Of a stretch of 32,555 nt of DNA, positions 1 to 8,271 are shown one piece after another (positions within the stretch are counted from its first letter, which is position 1; every line of letters begins with the position of its first letter). Source of the stretch: Acidithrix ferrooxidans (lineage in GTDB: Bacteria; Actinomycetota; Acidimicrobiia; Acidimicrobiales; Acidimicrobiaceae). The notes below the pieces were generated by a model. It was not told where the DNA came from, did not search any database, and saw nothing but the letters and a program-made list of their open reading frames with translations. Location: the NCBI RefSeq assembly GCF_000949295.1, contig NZ_JXYS01000032.1, forward strand, positions 1 through 32,555. The letters are read 5' to 3'. The position numbers and the translations under genes were made by a program.

Positions 1-739
1 TTTGGCAGAGCCTTTCTAAATACGGCTTTGTAACCACCAGATAGATCGAGGGTTCCCCATTTAACTCCATCACGCCAGCTTTGTTCTTGACTTTCAATCC
101 AAGCCTTTGGATTGGCTCCGCCTCGACCCGCTACAACATCTAAAGCTACACCACGTCTCACATCTAGAAATAGTTGTAGCCCAATTCTGTTTGTGATACT
201 TACCTTCACGGTAGAACAAGACCTCGTCTAGTCCCAGAGCATCCACAGCACCAAAACGTGAAGGATCATCCACCAATGCAGCTCCATAGGCAACGACTGC
301 GTCATTTATCGTATGCCAATCACAGCCAAGTTCCTTAGCCACACAAGAAACGCTACGACGCTGGGCTCCAACAGCATAAGTTGCCCATCTAGCCGCCCGA
401 TCACTTAGGCGAAGACGACCTTGTGGGTATTTGAAATTGAGCTATTTTTGGATCATCATCACTAAAAGACGGTTGGGGGCAGTGTTTGTTTGCACATCGC
501 CATCTGTGCTTAGACCAAAAAAGAATAACCTTGCGACCAAAAGACGGTAGGTCTACAACCTCAACAACTCTGAGGCCATTATGGTGAACTTTGCCTTCAC
601 AAGTTGGACATTGCTTTTGTGAATTAGAACACTCAATGTGAACATGGAGCGGTTCACCAAGATTATCTTCAACGCCTATCAAATTAATATCAACTAAACC
701 AACCAAGATTTTAGAAATTGCTTTATGATCTTTTTCCAC
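1..739 (-). pseudogene. ISL3-family transposase, frameshifted and cut by the window edge
   Basis: Read right to left, this stretch gives the N-terminal zinc-finger part of an ISL3 transposase. Four cysteines are visible in the pattern CPTC...CANKHC at about 739-420. A helix-turn-helix/linker region (LSDRAARWATYAVGAQRR, then ELGCDWHTIN) and the start of the DDE domain (LGLDEVLFYREGKYH, then WGTLDLSGGYK) follow. The parts lie in three frames. One shift falls near 420-430, where the first frame would otherwise stop at 401, and another near 163-172. After the second shift the family motif DVRRGVALDVVAGRGGA continues in a new frame. The first codon is a GTG at 739. Zinc-finger spacing and motif order fit ISL3; the rest lies outside the window. 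Two separate frameshifts make it very unlikely to be active, unless they are sequencing errors. Confidence 0.8.
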
Positions 740-1145
740 AGGGGCTCTCCATCATGAGTTGTTCAAATCCCATTCTGGCAGAACCCCTGTACCACTTCCA
801 AAGCGACTTTATAAAAATGGAACTTTAACCTCTAGCCACCGTTAAATCCGAAGTGCCCTTAACAGGTCATAGTCGGCTAGTAGTCACGAGTGGTGTTTCT
901 TTGGAAATCATAAAATTGGATACGGTGTCAAATCCGTGCATGTCGAGTCTGTCCTGTGTGCATAGGTCAAAGGCTCTAAAGCAAGTCCAGAGATGACGTG
1001 AAGGCCACACCTATGCTTGTTCGGTGGGGGATCGTCATGTGGTTGACTCGTTAGATTGGTTACACCAATGCGCTAACGTCATGGTATCGATTCGCCGGTG
1101 GTTGTTCTATTGGAGCCTTGGTCTATCTTTATCAAAGGAGGTTTC
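740..1145. other. Non-coding gap, probable end of the ISL3 element
   Basis: No credible coding region is visible. The stretch at about 760-790 (ggttctgccagaatggg on the minus strand) lies just upstream of the transposase start and may be the terminal part of the ISL3 element. I could not pair it with the other end, which is off the window, and saw no target duplication. The last 20 bases hold the Shine-Dalgarno site of the next gene. Confidence 0.35.
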
Positions 1146-2600
1146 GTGAGTTTCCGTCGAACTTCGGTATTTTTAGTCGCTCTGCTTGGCCTTTTTGTTA
1201 CAAGCTGTGGTTCGGCTACTTCCCTGGCAGGTTCTAGCGTCTCTTCGACGACGCTAGGAGTTAGGAGTTCGGTTTCTACGCGCCCTAAATCGCATAAAAC
1301 CTCGAGTAACGTTTCATCTAGCTCAACCACCAAAGCATCCCCTGTTAGCTCACCTTCAACATCGGCGGCGACGACTATTCCAACGTCGGCTGCGGCGACT
1401 ATTCCAACGTCGGCTGCGACCGCGGCTTCAAATGGTAAAACTACCTTTATTGCGGAGCCACAAGATGGCCTTGGCCCCTGGAGCAGCTTGATCTCTTCGG
1501 CAAGTGTATCGATCTTTGTAAATGAATATCTATTTACAGATCAAACGCTGGCATCCGCGCTTATCTCGGCGGCAAGAAGAGGCATATTGGTTGAAGTAAT
1601 CGTCGCCGGAAATCCCTACAAAGATTCGGCTGCGCCCGGAAATGCGATGGCACTCTTTAGTGGCTCACCTGTAAAAATCAAGGTTGCTCCGGCTAGGTTT
1701 TCGGGATCTTACTCATTTGATCATGCTAAATATATGGTTGTCGATCCTGGTAGAGCATCACAAGGGGCGATCTTTGGCTCTCCTAATGCCACCTATAGCG
1801 CGATGGGGACATACAACCTAGAAGATGCCGTCGATACTACATCACCACTGCTTGTATCTAGTTTGTATAAGATCTTTGAATCGGACTGGATTGGCGTCAC
1901 TGCGGGAAACTCAGTTCGCAGCGCACTGGTGGTGTCACCCGGCGCATCTGCAGCGATATCGTCGATTTTATCATCGCCTGGCCCATTAGCGATTATGGCT
2001 GAAGAGTTGGGTTCTGCATCCGCACTCTATAGTTTGATTAGTGCTCACTCCTCAAGCGCTCGAGTGCTATTGCCTGATAATCTGAGCTACTCCGAATTGC
2101 AATATGCCAACGCTATGCTTCAAGGTGGGGTAGCAGTTAGGATCCTCAAGAGTCCCTACGTCCACGCCAAACTTATCATAAACGCCAATGAGACCTTCAT
2201 AGGATCGCAGAACTTTTCCAGCGTCTCATTGGATAATAATCGTGAAGTTGGCGTAATCCTGAGCGATCCAGCTATCCGTAGCGCGGCTCTAGGGTGGTTT
2301 AACACCGAGTGGAATCTTGCGACTCCCCTTGGACAGACTGCTTCATCTTTCACTTCGACACCGACAACCACAACTACCTCGACTATTCCAGTTACCGCGA
2401 CTCAAAGTGTTTCAGGAACTGGACAGTCGATTCCATATCTTTCAGATGGAATCTCAGAGAGTCAAGTTTTAGCGCTTTGGGGTTCCCCGACATCAACGGG
2501 ATCAGACGTCTACAACTCGATTCCTGAGTTAATTTGGATCTATTCATTTGGAAAGGTTTATTTTCAAAATGGTCAAGTGGTCTACGTGACACGGAGCTAG
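1146..2600 (+). CDS. Phospholipase D-fold lipoprotein with C-terminal BamE/SmpA-like domain
   Basis: A 484-residue secreted protein. The open frame continues upstream to 1098, but the GTG at 1146 is chosen because AAAGGAGGT ends 3 bases before it and the protein then opens with a lipoprotein signal: SFRR, a hydrophobic run, and lipobox VTSC. A Ser/Thr/Ala/Pro-rich linker of about 80 residues follows. Two phospholipase D half-domains come next: HAKYMVVD at His193 with downstream GSPN, and HAKLIINAN at His340 with GSQNFS. The first motif is a full HxKxxxxD; the second has Ala where Asp is expected. A Thr-rich linker leads to a C-terminal segment of about 55 residues (DGISESQVLALWGSPTS ... WIYSFGKVYFQNGQVVYV) with the look of SmpA/OmlA (BamE) folds. 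Members of the family cleave phosphodiesters in lipids or nucleic acids; the substrate here cannot be told. It stands alone on its strand. Confidence 0.8.
   Translation: MSFRRTSVFLVALLGLFVTSCGSATSLAGSSVSSTTLGVRSSVSTRPKSHKTSSNVSSSSTTKASPVSSPSTSAATTIPTSAAATIPTSAATAASNGKTTFIAEPQDGLGPWSSLISSASVSIFVNEYLFTDQTLASALISAARRGILVEVIVAGNPYKDSAAPGNAMALFSGSPVKIKVAPARFSGSYSFDHAKYMVVDPGRASQGAIFGSPNATYSAMGTYNLEDAVDTTSPLLVSSLYKIFESDWIGVTAGNSVRSALVVSPGASAAISSILSSPGPLAIMAEELGSASALYSLISAHSSSARVLLPDNLSYSELQYANAMLQGGVAVRILKSPYVHAKLIINANETFIGSQNFSSVSLDNNREVGVILSDPAIRSAALGWFNTEWNLATPLGQTASSFTSTPTTTTTSTIPVTATQSVSGTGQSIPYLSDGISESQVLALWGSPTSTGSDVYNSIPELIWIYSFGKVYFQNGQVVYVTRS
1371..1418 (+). repeat. Two tandem 24-bp units in the lipoprotein linker
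   Basis: Two adjacent 24-base copies differ at one position and encode the repeated octapeptide ATIPTSAA (first copy TTIPTSAA) in the Ser/Thr/Ala linker between lipobox and enzyme domain. The unit length keeps the reading frame, so copy number could vary without breaking the gene. Confidence 0.85.
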
Positions 2601-2990
2601 GGCGACCTGCTCCTATATCTGCCGTCCGATAAGTATAGTGATCTCAAAGAGCGAGCTGATAACTCCGCCAGGTCGTTGAGAGTCAATTAGATCTATGGGA
2701 TTTCAAGATCGCAGATAACTTTTCGCCCCGCTTTTAATGACACATTGTCGATTATTAAAGTTCAAGATTGACAGCTCTAAATTGCTCTTTCTAATTTAAA
2801 TGGCCTACAAGTAGCCTTGTAGGCCATTTCTTGTAGATAACCTTGTCTTTTATCGACGAGATTTTTCATTGATTTATAATGCAACAGAGCAACAGGGCTG
2901 AGATAAACAAGATAGAGAATGCGCATTCGAAGTTGCGCGGAAAATGTTTTAGTGTTCGCTTGCGCGACATTTTGATTCACTTCGGCTTAT
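2601..2990. other. Gap between convergent genes
   Basis: No gene is supported in this 390-base gap between the lipoprotein gene and the convergent ribbon-helix-helix gene. Its one clear feature is the perfect hairpin at 2798-2829. Short open frames at 2777-2980 and 2879-3061 lack ribosome sites and recognisable sequence. Confidence 0.5.
2798..2829. terminator. Perfect 14-bp hairpin, likely bidirectional terminator
   Basis: AAATGGCCTACAAG and its exact reverse complement flank a 4-base loop (TAGC). The hairpin lies about 200 bases after the lipoprotein stop and about 160 bases after the convergent ribbon-helix-helix stop, as expected for a shared terminator. Neither side has a run of Ts, so it would have to act as a U-poor terminator. 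A protein-binding dyad is the alternative. Confidence 0.55.
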
Positions 2991-3212
2991 TTACCAGGCG
3001 TCACCCAAATCTTGGGTTTGTTCGCCGGGCGGACGGCCACGTTGAGGTAGTGGTCGTATAGTTGTAGGCACTCGTCCTGCTTCGACAAAAGCTCGTCGAA
3101 GTATCATCTCGATCTGTCCATTTATGCTTCGAAGCTCATCTAACGCCCAATGAGTTAGTGCATCATGAACCGCTGGATCTATGCGCAGTAGAACCTGCTT
3201 ACGTCTTTCCAC
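2991..3212 (-). CDS. Small Arc/CopG-type ribbon-helix-helix protein
   Basis: A 73-residue protein. The first half has the ribbon-helix-helix pattern: a basic strand (RRKQVLLRIDP), helix 1 (AVHDALTHWALDELR) and the turn plus helix 2 (SINGQIEMILRRAFVEAGR). The tail is basic and Pro/Arg-rich. Such proteins bind DNA as dimers through the N-terminal strand; some are antitoxins, but no toxin gene is adjacent. In actinobacteria this type commonly sits directly after an SPFH/band-7 gene (recalled, not searched). Here the upstream frame is only the last part of such a gene, ending 3 bases before this GTG start. There is no Shine-Dalgarno site, so translation would normally depend on ribosomes finishing the upstream gene. 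Loss of that gene's body may have left this one poorly expressed. Confidence 0.75.
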   Translation of the reverse strand: MERRKQVLLRIDPAVHDALTHWALDELRSINGQIEMILRRAFVEAGRVPTTIRPLPQRGRPPGEQTQDLGDAW

Positions 3213-3215
3213 TGC

Positions 3216-3359
3216 TTAAGAATAAAGGGTCCCGGCGTTAACTACCAGAGAAACCGGTTGGTCATCACAGAGAACAACCATTAAATTACTCACCATTGCC
3301 GCTTTAGGCTCTTCGTCGAGTTCGACGATGCCTCGTTCGCTAAGGCGGGTGAGTGCCAT
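3216..3359 (-). pseudogene. C-terminal remnant of an SPFH/band-7 protein
   Basis: On the minus strand a 47-codon frame reads [20 protein letters not shown], then [20 protein letters not shown], and stops at 3216. This matches the C-terminal end of actinobacterial SPFH-domain proteins as I remember them ([18 protein letters not shown] ... VVNTGTLY), and it sits in the usual place, just ahead of the ribbon-helix-helix gene. An in-frame TAA directly precedes the ATG at 3359, and no SPFH core is found further upstream. About 85-90 percent of the usual protein (300-plus residues) is therefore missing. The homology is confident; whether the short frame is still translated is unknown. Confidence 0.7.
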
Positions 3360-3987
3360 TTAACCATCCCTACTGCGCCATCGACAATTCGAGAGCGAGC
3401 GACTTCTCAACACATGTGTGTTTGCGTCTCCACATCCGCTTATCCGCGAATCAGAGTCTGAAATGGCTATTGCTTACGAAACTTGATAAGTATGAAACCA
3501 AATCAACTAAACCCAGTTCGAAGAGGTGGCCCACTAAAGAAGGGGATTTGAATCGTCCTGGATTACCCTGACAAACTTTGGTGTCGGTTTTTGTCTTTAT
3601 GGTCTGGGTGAGAAAAGAGCCAACGTGTAGTAGGGGGTAATCCTGTGGTGGTCTAAGTGCGAGAGCCTTGCGTAGCGTTTCCTTGTCAGGTACGAATTAA
3701 GTGAATGAAGCCTAACAAGGCTGACTTTAGTGAATTTGATTTAATGGCTAGATGGCATCAGAGCAAAGGCCGAACGGTCTCTCTTCTTCCACAGGGCCTA
3801 TTTTCACACGAGTTAGTTTTCGGATCAATGGCGATGGGCGGTTGTTTCTGAGGCGTTTTGTCAAAGCCGCATTCGTCAGAACCCGAAAGCAATAAGGCTA
3901 AATGAGATCTAGTCGTCGCATGCTAGTTTTGGATACAAAGTTGGCGGTAGGGCTGTTTGAAGCAAGCCTACCGCCAACCTGTTTTGT
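3360..3987. other. Gap where the SPFH gene body is missing
   Basis: No gene is recognised in about 630 bases. The rest of the SPFH gene would be expected here on the minus strand but is not visible in any frame, so a deletion or replacement joined unrelated DNA at about 3360. Two short plus-strand frames (3353-3571 and 3705-3851) lack ribosome sites and family resemblance. The katG terminator lies at 3940-3978. Confidence 0.5.
3940..3978 (-). terminator. katG terminator
   Basis: GTTGGCGGTAGG and its perfect reverse complement CCTACCGCCAAC (12-bp stem, 15-base loop) lie immediately downstream of the katG stop on the minus strand. The following minus-strand bases (TTTGTATCC) are only mildly T-rich. 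Position and GC-rich stem support a terminator. Confidence 0.75.
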
Positions 3988-6189
3988 TTAGGCTTTGCCG
4001 AAGCGGTCAAGATTCATGACTTTGACCCAAGCTTTCGCAAAGTCAGCCACGAACTTTTCTATGCCATCTTCGCTGGCATAGACTTCTGCAATAGCGCGCA
4101 ATTGAGCATTCGAACCAAAGATTAGATCTACTGGCGTAGCGGTCCAAGTTACTTCGCCAGTCGTTCGATCATGTCCCACAAAGACGTTCTCAGACGATGA
4201 GGAACGCTTCCAATCAATATTCATGTCGAGTAAGTTGATGAAGAAGTCATTGGTTAGAGCCTCCGGGTTTTTTGTGAAGACTCCGAGGCTAGAACTGGCG
4301 TAGTTGGCACCAAGGACTCTTAGTCCGCCTATTAACAGCGTCATCTCCTTCGAAGTTAGAGTCAATAGATCCGATCGTTCGACTAAGAGATGCTCGGGAG
4401 CTAGCTTGTGGTTGCTTTGGTAGTAGTTGCGAAATCCATCGAAAGTTGGCTCCAACACCGAGAAGGAGTCGACATCGGTATCGTTTTGGGTCGCATCGCC
4501 TCGTCCTGGAGTAAATGCAAGACTGATGTCGATTCCTGCCTTCTTTGCGGCCTTCTCAATTGCCGCACACCCTCCAAGGACGATTAGGTCCGCCAGAGAG
4601 ATTGCCCTATTGGAGGTCTGATCTTTGTTGAAGGATTCTTGGATCTCTTTGAGGACCTGTAGACGATTGGCCAATTTATCTGGCTCATTCACCTCCCAGT
4701 TTTTCTGGGGCTCGAGGGCAATTCGCGCACCATTTGCACCACCGCGTCGATCTGTTCCACGGAAGGTCACAGCCGAAGCCCAAGCAGTCGAGACTAGTTC
4801 AGAGATAGTTAGGCTCGAATCTAGGATTCTTTGCTTCAGCTCATCAATATCGCTGCCTTCGATGAGCTCATAGTCTCCCTTAGGAATAGGGTCCTGCCAA
4901 ATCTCTCGCTCACTTGGGACAAGGGGTCCGAGATATCGCGAAATAGGCCCCATGTCACGATGGACTAGTTTGTACCAAGCTTTTGCGAAGGCTATCTCCA
5001 ACTCGTATGGATTTTCTAAGAAGCCTCTAGAGATTGGTCCATAGATTGGATCTAACTTGAGGGCTAGATCTGTAGTGAGCATCATTGGAGCGTGGCGCTT
5101 TGTTACATCGTGGGCATCGGGCACATCTCCCTTGGCCGACGGGTCACTTGGTGTCCATTGCTTGGCACCCGCCGGACTTGTGGTGAGTTCCCAGTCGTAT
5201 TTAAAGAGGTTTACAAAGAAGCCGTTATCCCACTTCGTCGGATTGTTAGTCCATGCTCCCTCTAAGCCGCTGCTCATGGTGTCGTCTGCATTGCCCTTTC
5301 CAAAGGAGTTTTTCCACCCAAGGCCCAGCTCTTCAATGGACGCACCCTCTGGCTCTGGGCCAACATAGGTTTGAGCGTTTGGTACCGCGCCATGGGTCTT
5401 TCCGAAGGTGTGACCACCAGCAATTAGGGCCACAGTCTCCTCGTCGTTCATGGCCATACGGGAAAAGGTCTCCCTGATATCCTTTGCTGCGGCTAGGGGA
5501 TCTGGATCTCCATTTGGTCCTTCGGGATTGACATAAATGAGCCCCATCTGAACAGCCCCAAGGGGGTTTTGTAGCTCTCTATCTCCGCTATATCTTTCAT
5601 CGCCAAGCCAAGTCTCTTCGGGGCCCCAATAGGTATCGTCCTCTGGTCCCCAAATGTCTAGACGTCCAAAACCAAAGCCGACAGTTTTTACGCCCATTGC
5701 CTCTAGCGCGCAGTTGCCAGCAAAGATAATCAGGTCGGCCCATGAGATGGTGCGACCGTACTTCTTCTTTATCGGCCAAAGTAGCCGTCTCGCTTTGTCT
5801 AAATTGACATTGTCTGGCCAACTATTCAAAGGCGCAAAGCGCTGCGTTCCACGACTACCTCCTCCGCGTCCATCAAAGGTTCGATAGGTGCCGGCGCTGT
5901 GCCATGCCATCCGGATAAAAAGTGGTCCGTAGTGGCCATAGTCTGCTGGCCACCAATCTTGTGAAGTGGCCATAACCTCAAAGATGTCTCGTCTTAGACC
6001 TTCAATATCGAGGGATTTGATCGCCTCTGGGTAATCGAAGTCGTCACCTAATGGAGTTCGAGTTGCTTCGTGCTTGTCCAGGTGGCGTAGATTAAGTTGG
6101 TCGGGCCACCATTCTTGGTTCGGTCGAGCTTCGAGAGTCGTAGATGGCTTTGGTATGGGACATTCATTCGTCACGCCTTGGTCCGTCAT
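3988..6189 (-). CDS. katG: Catalase-peroxidase KatG
   Basis: A 733-residue bifunctional heme enzyme that breaks down hydrogen peroxide and has a broad peroxidase activity; normally cytoplasmic and dimeric. The N-terminal active domain shows the distal triad Arg93-Trp96-His97 in [13 protein letters not shown], the [14 protein letters not shown] segment, the tyrosine and methionine of the Met-Tyr-Trp adduct (Tyr219 in [10 protein letters not shown], Met245 in RMAMNDEET), and the proximal heme ligand His260 in [10 protein letters not shown]. The second, heme-less domain runs to the end with typical motifs ([18 protein letters not shown]). Length is normal for the family. A longer frame opens at a TTG (6240), but ATG 6189 is preferred: it has AAGGAGAAAGGCG upstream, and the extra residues are Lys/Glu/Gln-rich and non-conserved. 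It appears monocistronic, with its own terminator. No adjacent furA gene or Fur/OxyR site was recognised. Confidence 0.97.
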   Translation of the reverse strand: MTDQGVTNECPIPKPSTTLEARPNQEWWPDQLNLRHLDKHEATRTPLGDDFDYPEAIKSLDIEGLRRDIFEVMATSQDWWPADYGHYGPLFIRMAWHSAGTYRTFDGRGGGSRGTQRFAPLNSWPDNVNLDKARRLLWPIKKKYGRTISWADLIIFAGNCALEAMGVKTVGFGFGRLDIWGPEDDTYWGPEETWLGDERYSGDRELQNPLGAVQMGLIYVNPEGPNGDPDPLAAAKDIRETFSRMAMNDEETVALIAGGHTFGKTHGAVPNAQTYVGPEPEGASIEELGLGWKNSFGKGNADDTMSSGLEGAWTNNPTKWDNGFFVNLFKYDWELTTSPAGAKQWTPSDPSAKGDVPDAHDVTKRHAPMMLTTDLALKLDPIYGPISRGFLENPYELEIAFAKAWYKLVHRDMGPISRYLGPLVPSEREIWQDPIPKGDYELIEGSDIDELKQRILDSSLTISELVSTAWASAVTFRGTDRRGGANGARIALEPQKNWEVNEPDKLANRLQVLKEIQESFNKDQTSNRAISLADLIVLGGCAAIEKAAKKAGIDISLAFTPGRGDATQNDTDVDSFSVLEPTFDGFRNYYQSNHKLAPEHLLVERSDLLTLTSKEMTLLIGGLRVLGANYASSSLGVFTKNPEALTNDFFINLLDMNIDWKRSSSSENVFVGHDRTTGEVTWTATPVDLIFGSNAQLRAIAEVYASEDGIEKFVADFAKAWVKVMNLDRFGKA

Positions 6190-6798
6190 TATTTTTTCGC
6201 CTTTCTCCTTGGTTTCCTGAGATGACTCTTGGGATCTCAAAACTGAATCCTTTTGACTTAGCTCTCTTTTACGGGTTGCTTGCTTATCTTTTGGTTATTT
6301 AATTTCTAGTCGATGAGAAGTGAGATCCTGTTGCTCTTAGTGTGGAGGATCTTGTACGGAAGGTTGATGGTTAGAAGGTCGATGCTTAGGTTGCTTGCAC
6401 CTTTCATAACAGCCGAATCCTCTAAAAAGTTCGCGTTTTGGCTCTTTTGTAGATAAAGCCCCTCAAAACCAATAGATCGTATGTGGAAATAGTTTTCATA
6501 TGATCTAAGTTATCCTTGGTTTTGGTCGGGTTCAATACCCTGGGAATCATTTGAGTTAAATGATCTTCTAGTCGTTGTATCTGCCAAGCCCAGAGGGGCC
6601 AACCGTTTTCGAGCTATAACCCTGAAGAACAGCTCAACAGCACCACTTTGCAAATACCAAATAGCACGGAGCGATATTTAAAGCTCCAATTGACAACAAA
6701 TCTCCCGTGGCGCGGCGTTGTAATTGAATGTTGAGTGGTGCCACTAGCTCAGACCTGCTGGGGCCATTGTGGTCAATTGTTTACAGTTCGCAACTGAG
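6190..6798. other. katG upstream region, no gene seen
   Basis: About 610 bases without a supported gene. The part next to 6190 must carry the katG promoter and ribosome site (AAGGAGAAAGGCG). I could not single out -35/-10 boxes or a peroxide-regulator operator. CAATTGAC near 6687 and GTCAATTG near 6772 form a widely spaced inverted pair of uncertain meaning, just beyond the end of the glycosyltransferase gene. Confidence 0.4.
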
Positions 6799-8271
6799 TT
6801 AGCTTTTTATGGAGTTCAAATAGAGGGCGGCTTTTGCCTTAGCGGCCTTTGCGAGCGACTTTGAAAATGATAGATTGAAGGTTGGTTTGATCGCTGTCGG
6901 AGTTTGAGCCGTTACCATTCCTGCTACCACCCCCATCGAATAGGAGATGTCATCTAGCACTGAGATTGCTAAAAGCGATATTTTATGGTTGTTTTTTTTG
7001 TTGACCCATAGATTTGAAATTCCATATAACACAGCAATTTTGATGCTCCATTGTCGCAACCTTGGGGACACTAAGGATCCTATTAGGAGAAATGTTCCTC
7101 TCGATCTTATGATATTTTTGGTCGATCGGCGCATTTCGACCATTGAGATGTCGATCAGTTCCTTACTATTAGGGCGCGTATTTATGTTTAGTAACTTAAT
7201 TGTTCGTCTTCGATCTAGGCAAACAGCCGCTGCCCTGAGTGCCTCGCCTAGAAGAGGCGCAAACATAGAGATCAGAGCAAATTCATCTACTACCTCATGG
7301 CTGATTTGGCGACCATATAATTTTGCGAGTGGTCCACTGGAGCGTCCATAGCCAAAGCGTTGTTTGCAAAGGGATATAAGGCTATCTCTACTTGGGTGGG
7401 AGACGGTATTCTTGGCGTTGTAATAGATCGTTCTTTGATCCAGCAGTGCTCTTTTGATCAGATCGACGTCTTCGCCCAAACGCATTGATTCATCAAAACC
7501 CCCCAAAGCACAAAAGGTCTCCTTGACTATCGCTATGGCAGTTGAGGGCAGATAGCTACAGGATCGTTTCGATCCAACAAAACCTTCTCGCTCGCCTAGA
7601 TCTAGCGCGGAGTTGGTGCTTTCGTAGTTATCTATCAGTTTTTTAATGGACCTACCTGGCGCCGTGTCCCAAGAGTCAAGGGTTCGGATCCTGGGGGCAG
7701 CGATCTCGATTAGCCCTGGCAAAACAAGGGCGACTGTCTCATCTAGAGACGAATCAAAACTAAGAGCGCAATCTAAAAATAGAAGCAGTGATCCGCTGGC
7801 CTTTGCAGCACCGGCATTTCGTGCCCGTGCGGGACCATAATTTTTATCTAATGCTATGAACTTTGCTCCAAATTGCTCCGATATAGCTCTATTTTCGGAC
7901 ACAAAGCAAGAGCCGTCATCGACGACAATTATCTCCAATGCGCATCTGAGTTCCTTTGCGCATTTCAAGGTGTTTCTTAATCTATCTGGCGGATCAAAAC
8001 AAGGAATAATTACAGATGTATCTCTGGCTTTTAGTTGTTTGGACGGCATGGGGGAGACAGCGACGAGGCCAAAGTTCTGCAACCTCTCAAAGAGACGTAT
8101 CTCGGCCGGGGTTGAGATAGAAATAGGTGATTCAAGTGCGCGTTTGATCACAAAAGTGCCCGCCTCGGAGAGCTTGAGGGCTATCCTGGCGGGCACAGAG
8201 ATGAGGTTTGGGCCGACTAGCTCACATTCGCGTAGCGAAAAGTTGTAGGAGTCCCAAAGTCTATTAATCAA
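6799..8271 (-). CDS. mftF: MftF-like family 2 glycosyltransferase (mycofactocin type)
   Basis: 490 residues. An N-terminal region of about 85 residues (SVPARIALKLSEAGTF) precedes a GT-A family 2 domain. The domain shows TSVIIPCFDPPDRLRNTL, EIIVVDDGS, NYGPARARNAGAAKASG, LLFLDCAL in the DxD position, and GGFDESMRLGEDVDLIKRAL. The C-terminal part has helices and hydrophobic stretches. This arrangement resembles MftF, which adds a chain of glucose to mycofactocin, a peptide-derived redox cofactor. The neighbour supports this: the gene starts with a TTG inside the last codons of an NDMA-type alcohol dehydrogenase (8-base overlap), so the two are translationally coupled. Other members of the mft cluster (mftA, B, C, D, E) are not in the window. 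A generic surface-polysaccharide glycosyltransferase is the alternative. Confidence 0.72.
   Translation of the reverse strand: MINRLWDSYNFSLRECELVGPNLISVPARIALKLSEAGTFVIKRALESPISISTPAEIRLFERLQNFGLVAVSPMPSKQLKARDTSVIIPCFDPPDRLRNTLKCAKELRCALEIIVVDDGSCFVSENRAISEQFGAKFIALDKNYGPARARNAGAAKASGSLLLFLDCALSFDSSLDETVALVLPGLIEIAAPRIRTLDSWDTAPGRSIKKLIDNYESTNSALDLGEREGFVGSKRSCSYLPSTAIAIVKETFCALGGFDESMRLGEDVDLIKRALLDQRTIYYNAKNTVSHPSRDSLISLCKQRFGYGRSSGPLAKLYGRQISHEVVDEFALISMFAPLLGEALRAAAVCLDRRRTIKLLNINTRPNSKELIDISMVEMRRSTKNIIRSRGTFLLIGSLVSPRLRQWSIKIAVLYGISNLWVNKKNNHKISLLAISVLDDISYSMGVVAGMVTAQTPTAIKPTFNLSFSKSLAKAAKAKAALYLNSIKS

Noticed and set aside
755-790. GTTCAAATCCC, like a tRNA T-loop
   Set aside because: Flanking bases do not pair as a T-stem, and no acceptor or anticodon arm surrounds it. 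It probably belongs to the IS end.
3705-3851. A 48-codon plus-strand frame (MKPNKADFSEFDLMARWHQS...)
   Set aside because: The sequence looks slightly protein-like, but there is no ribosome site, a stop lies directly before the ATG, and no family is recognised.
5057-5887. Several long frames opposite or out of phase with katG
   Set aside because: They are shadows of the katG codons; katG motifs are continuous through the region.
6660-6760. Inverted similarity GCACCACT / AGTGGTGC downstream of the glycosyltransferase
   Set aside because: The arms are 8 bases and far apart, and overlap other partial matches. It is no better than chance.
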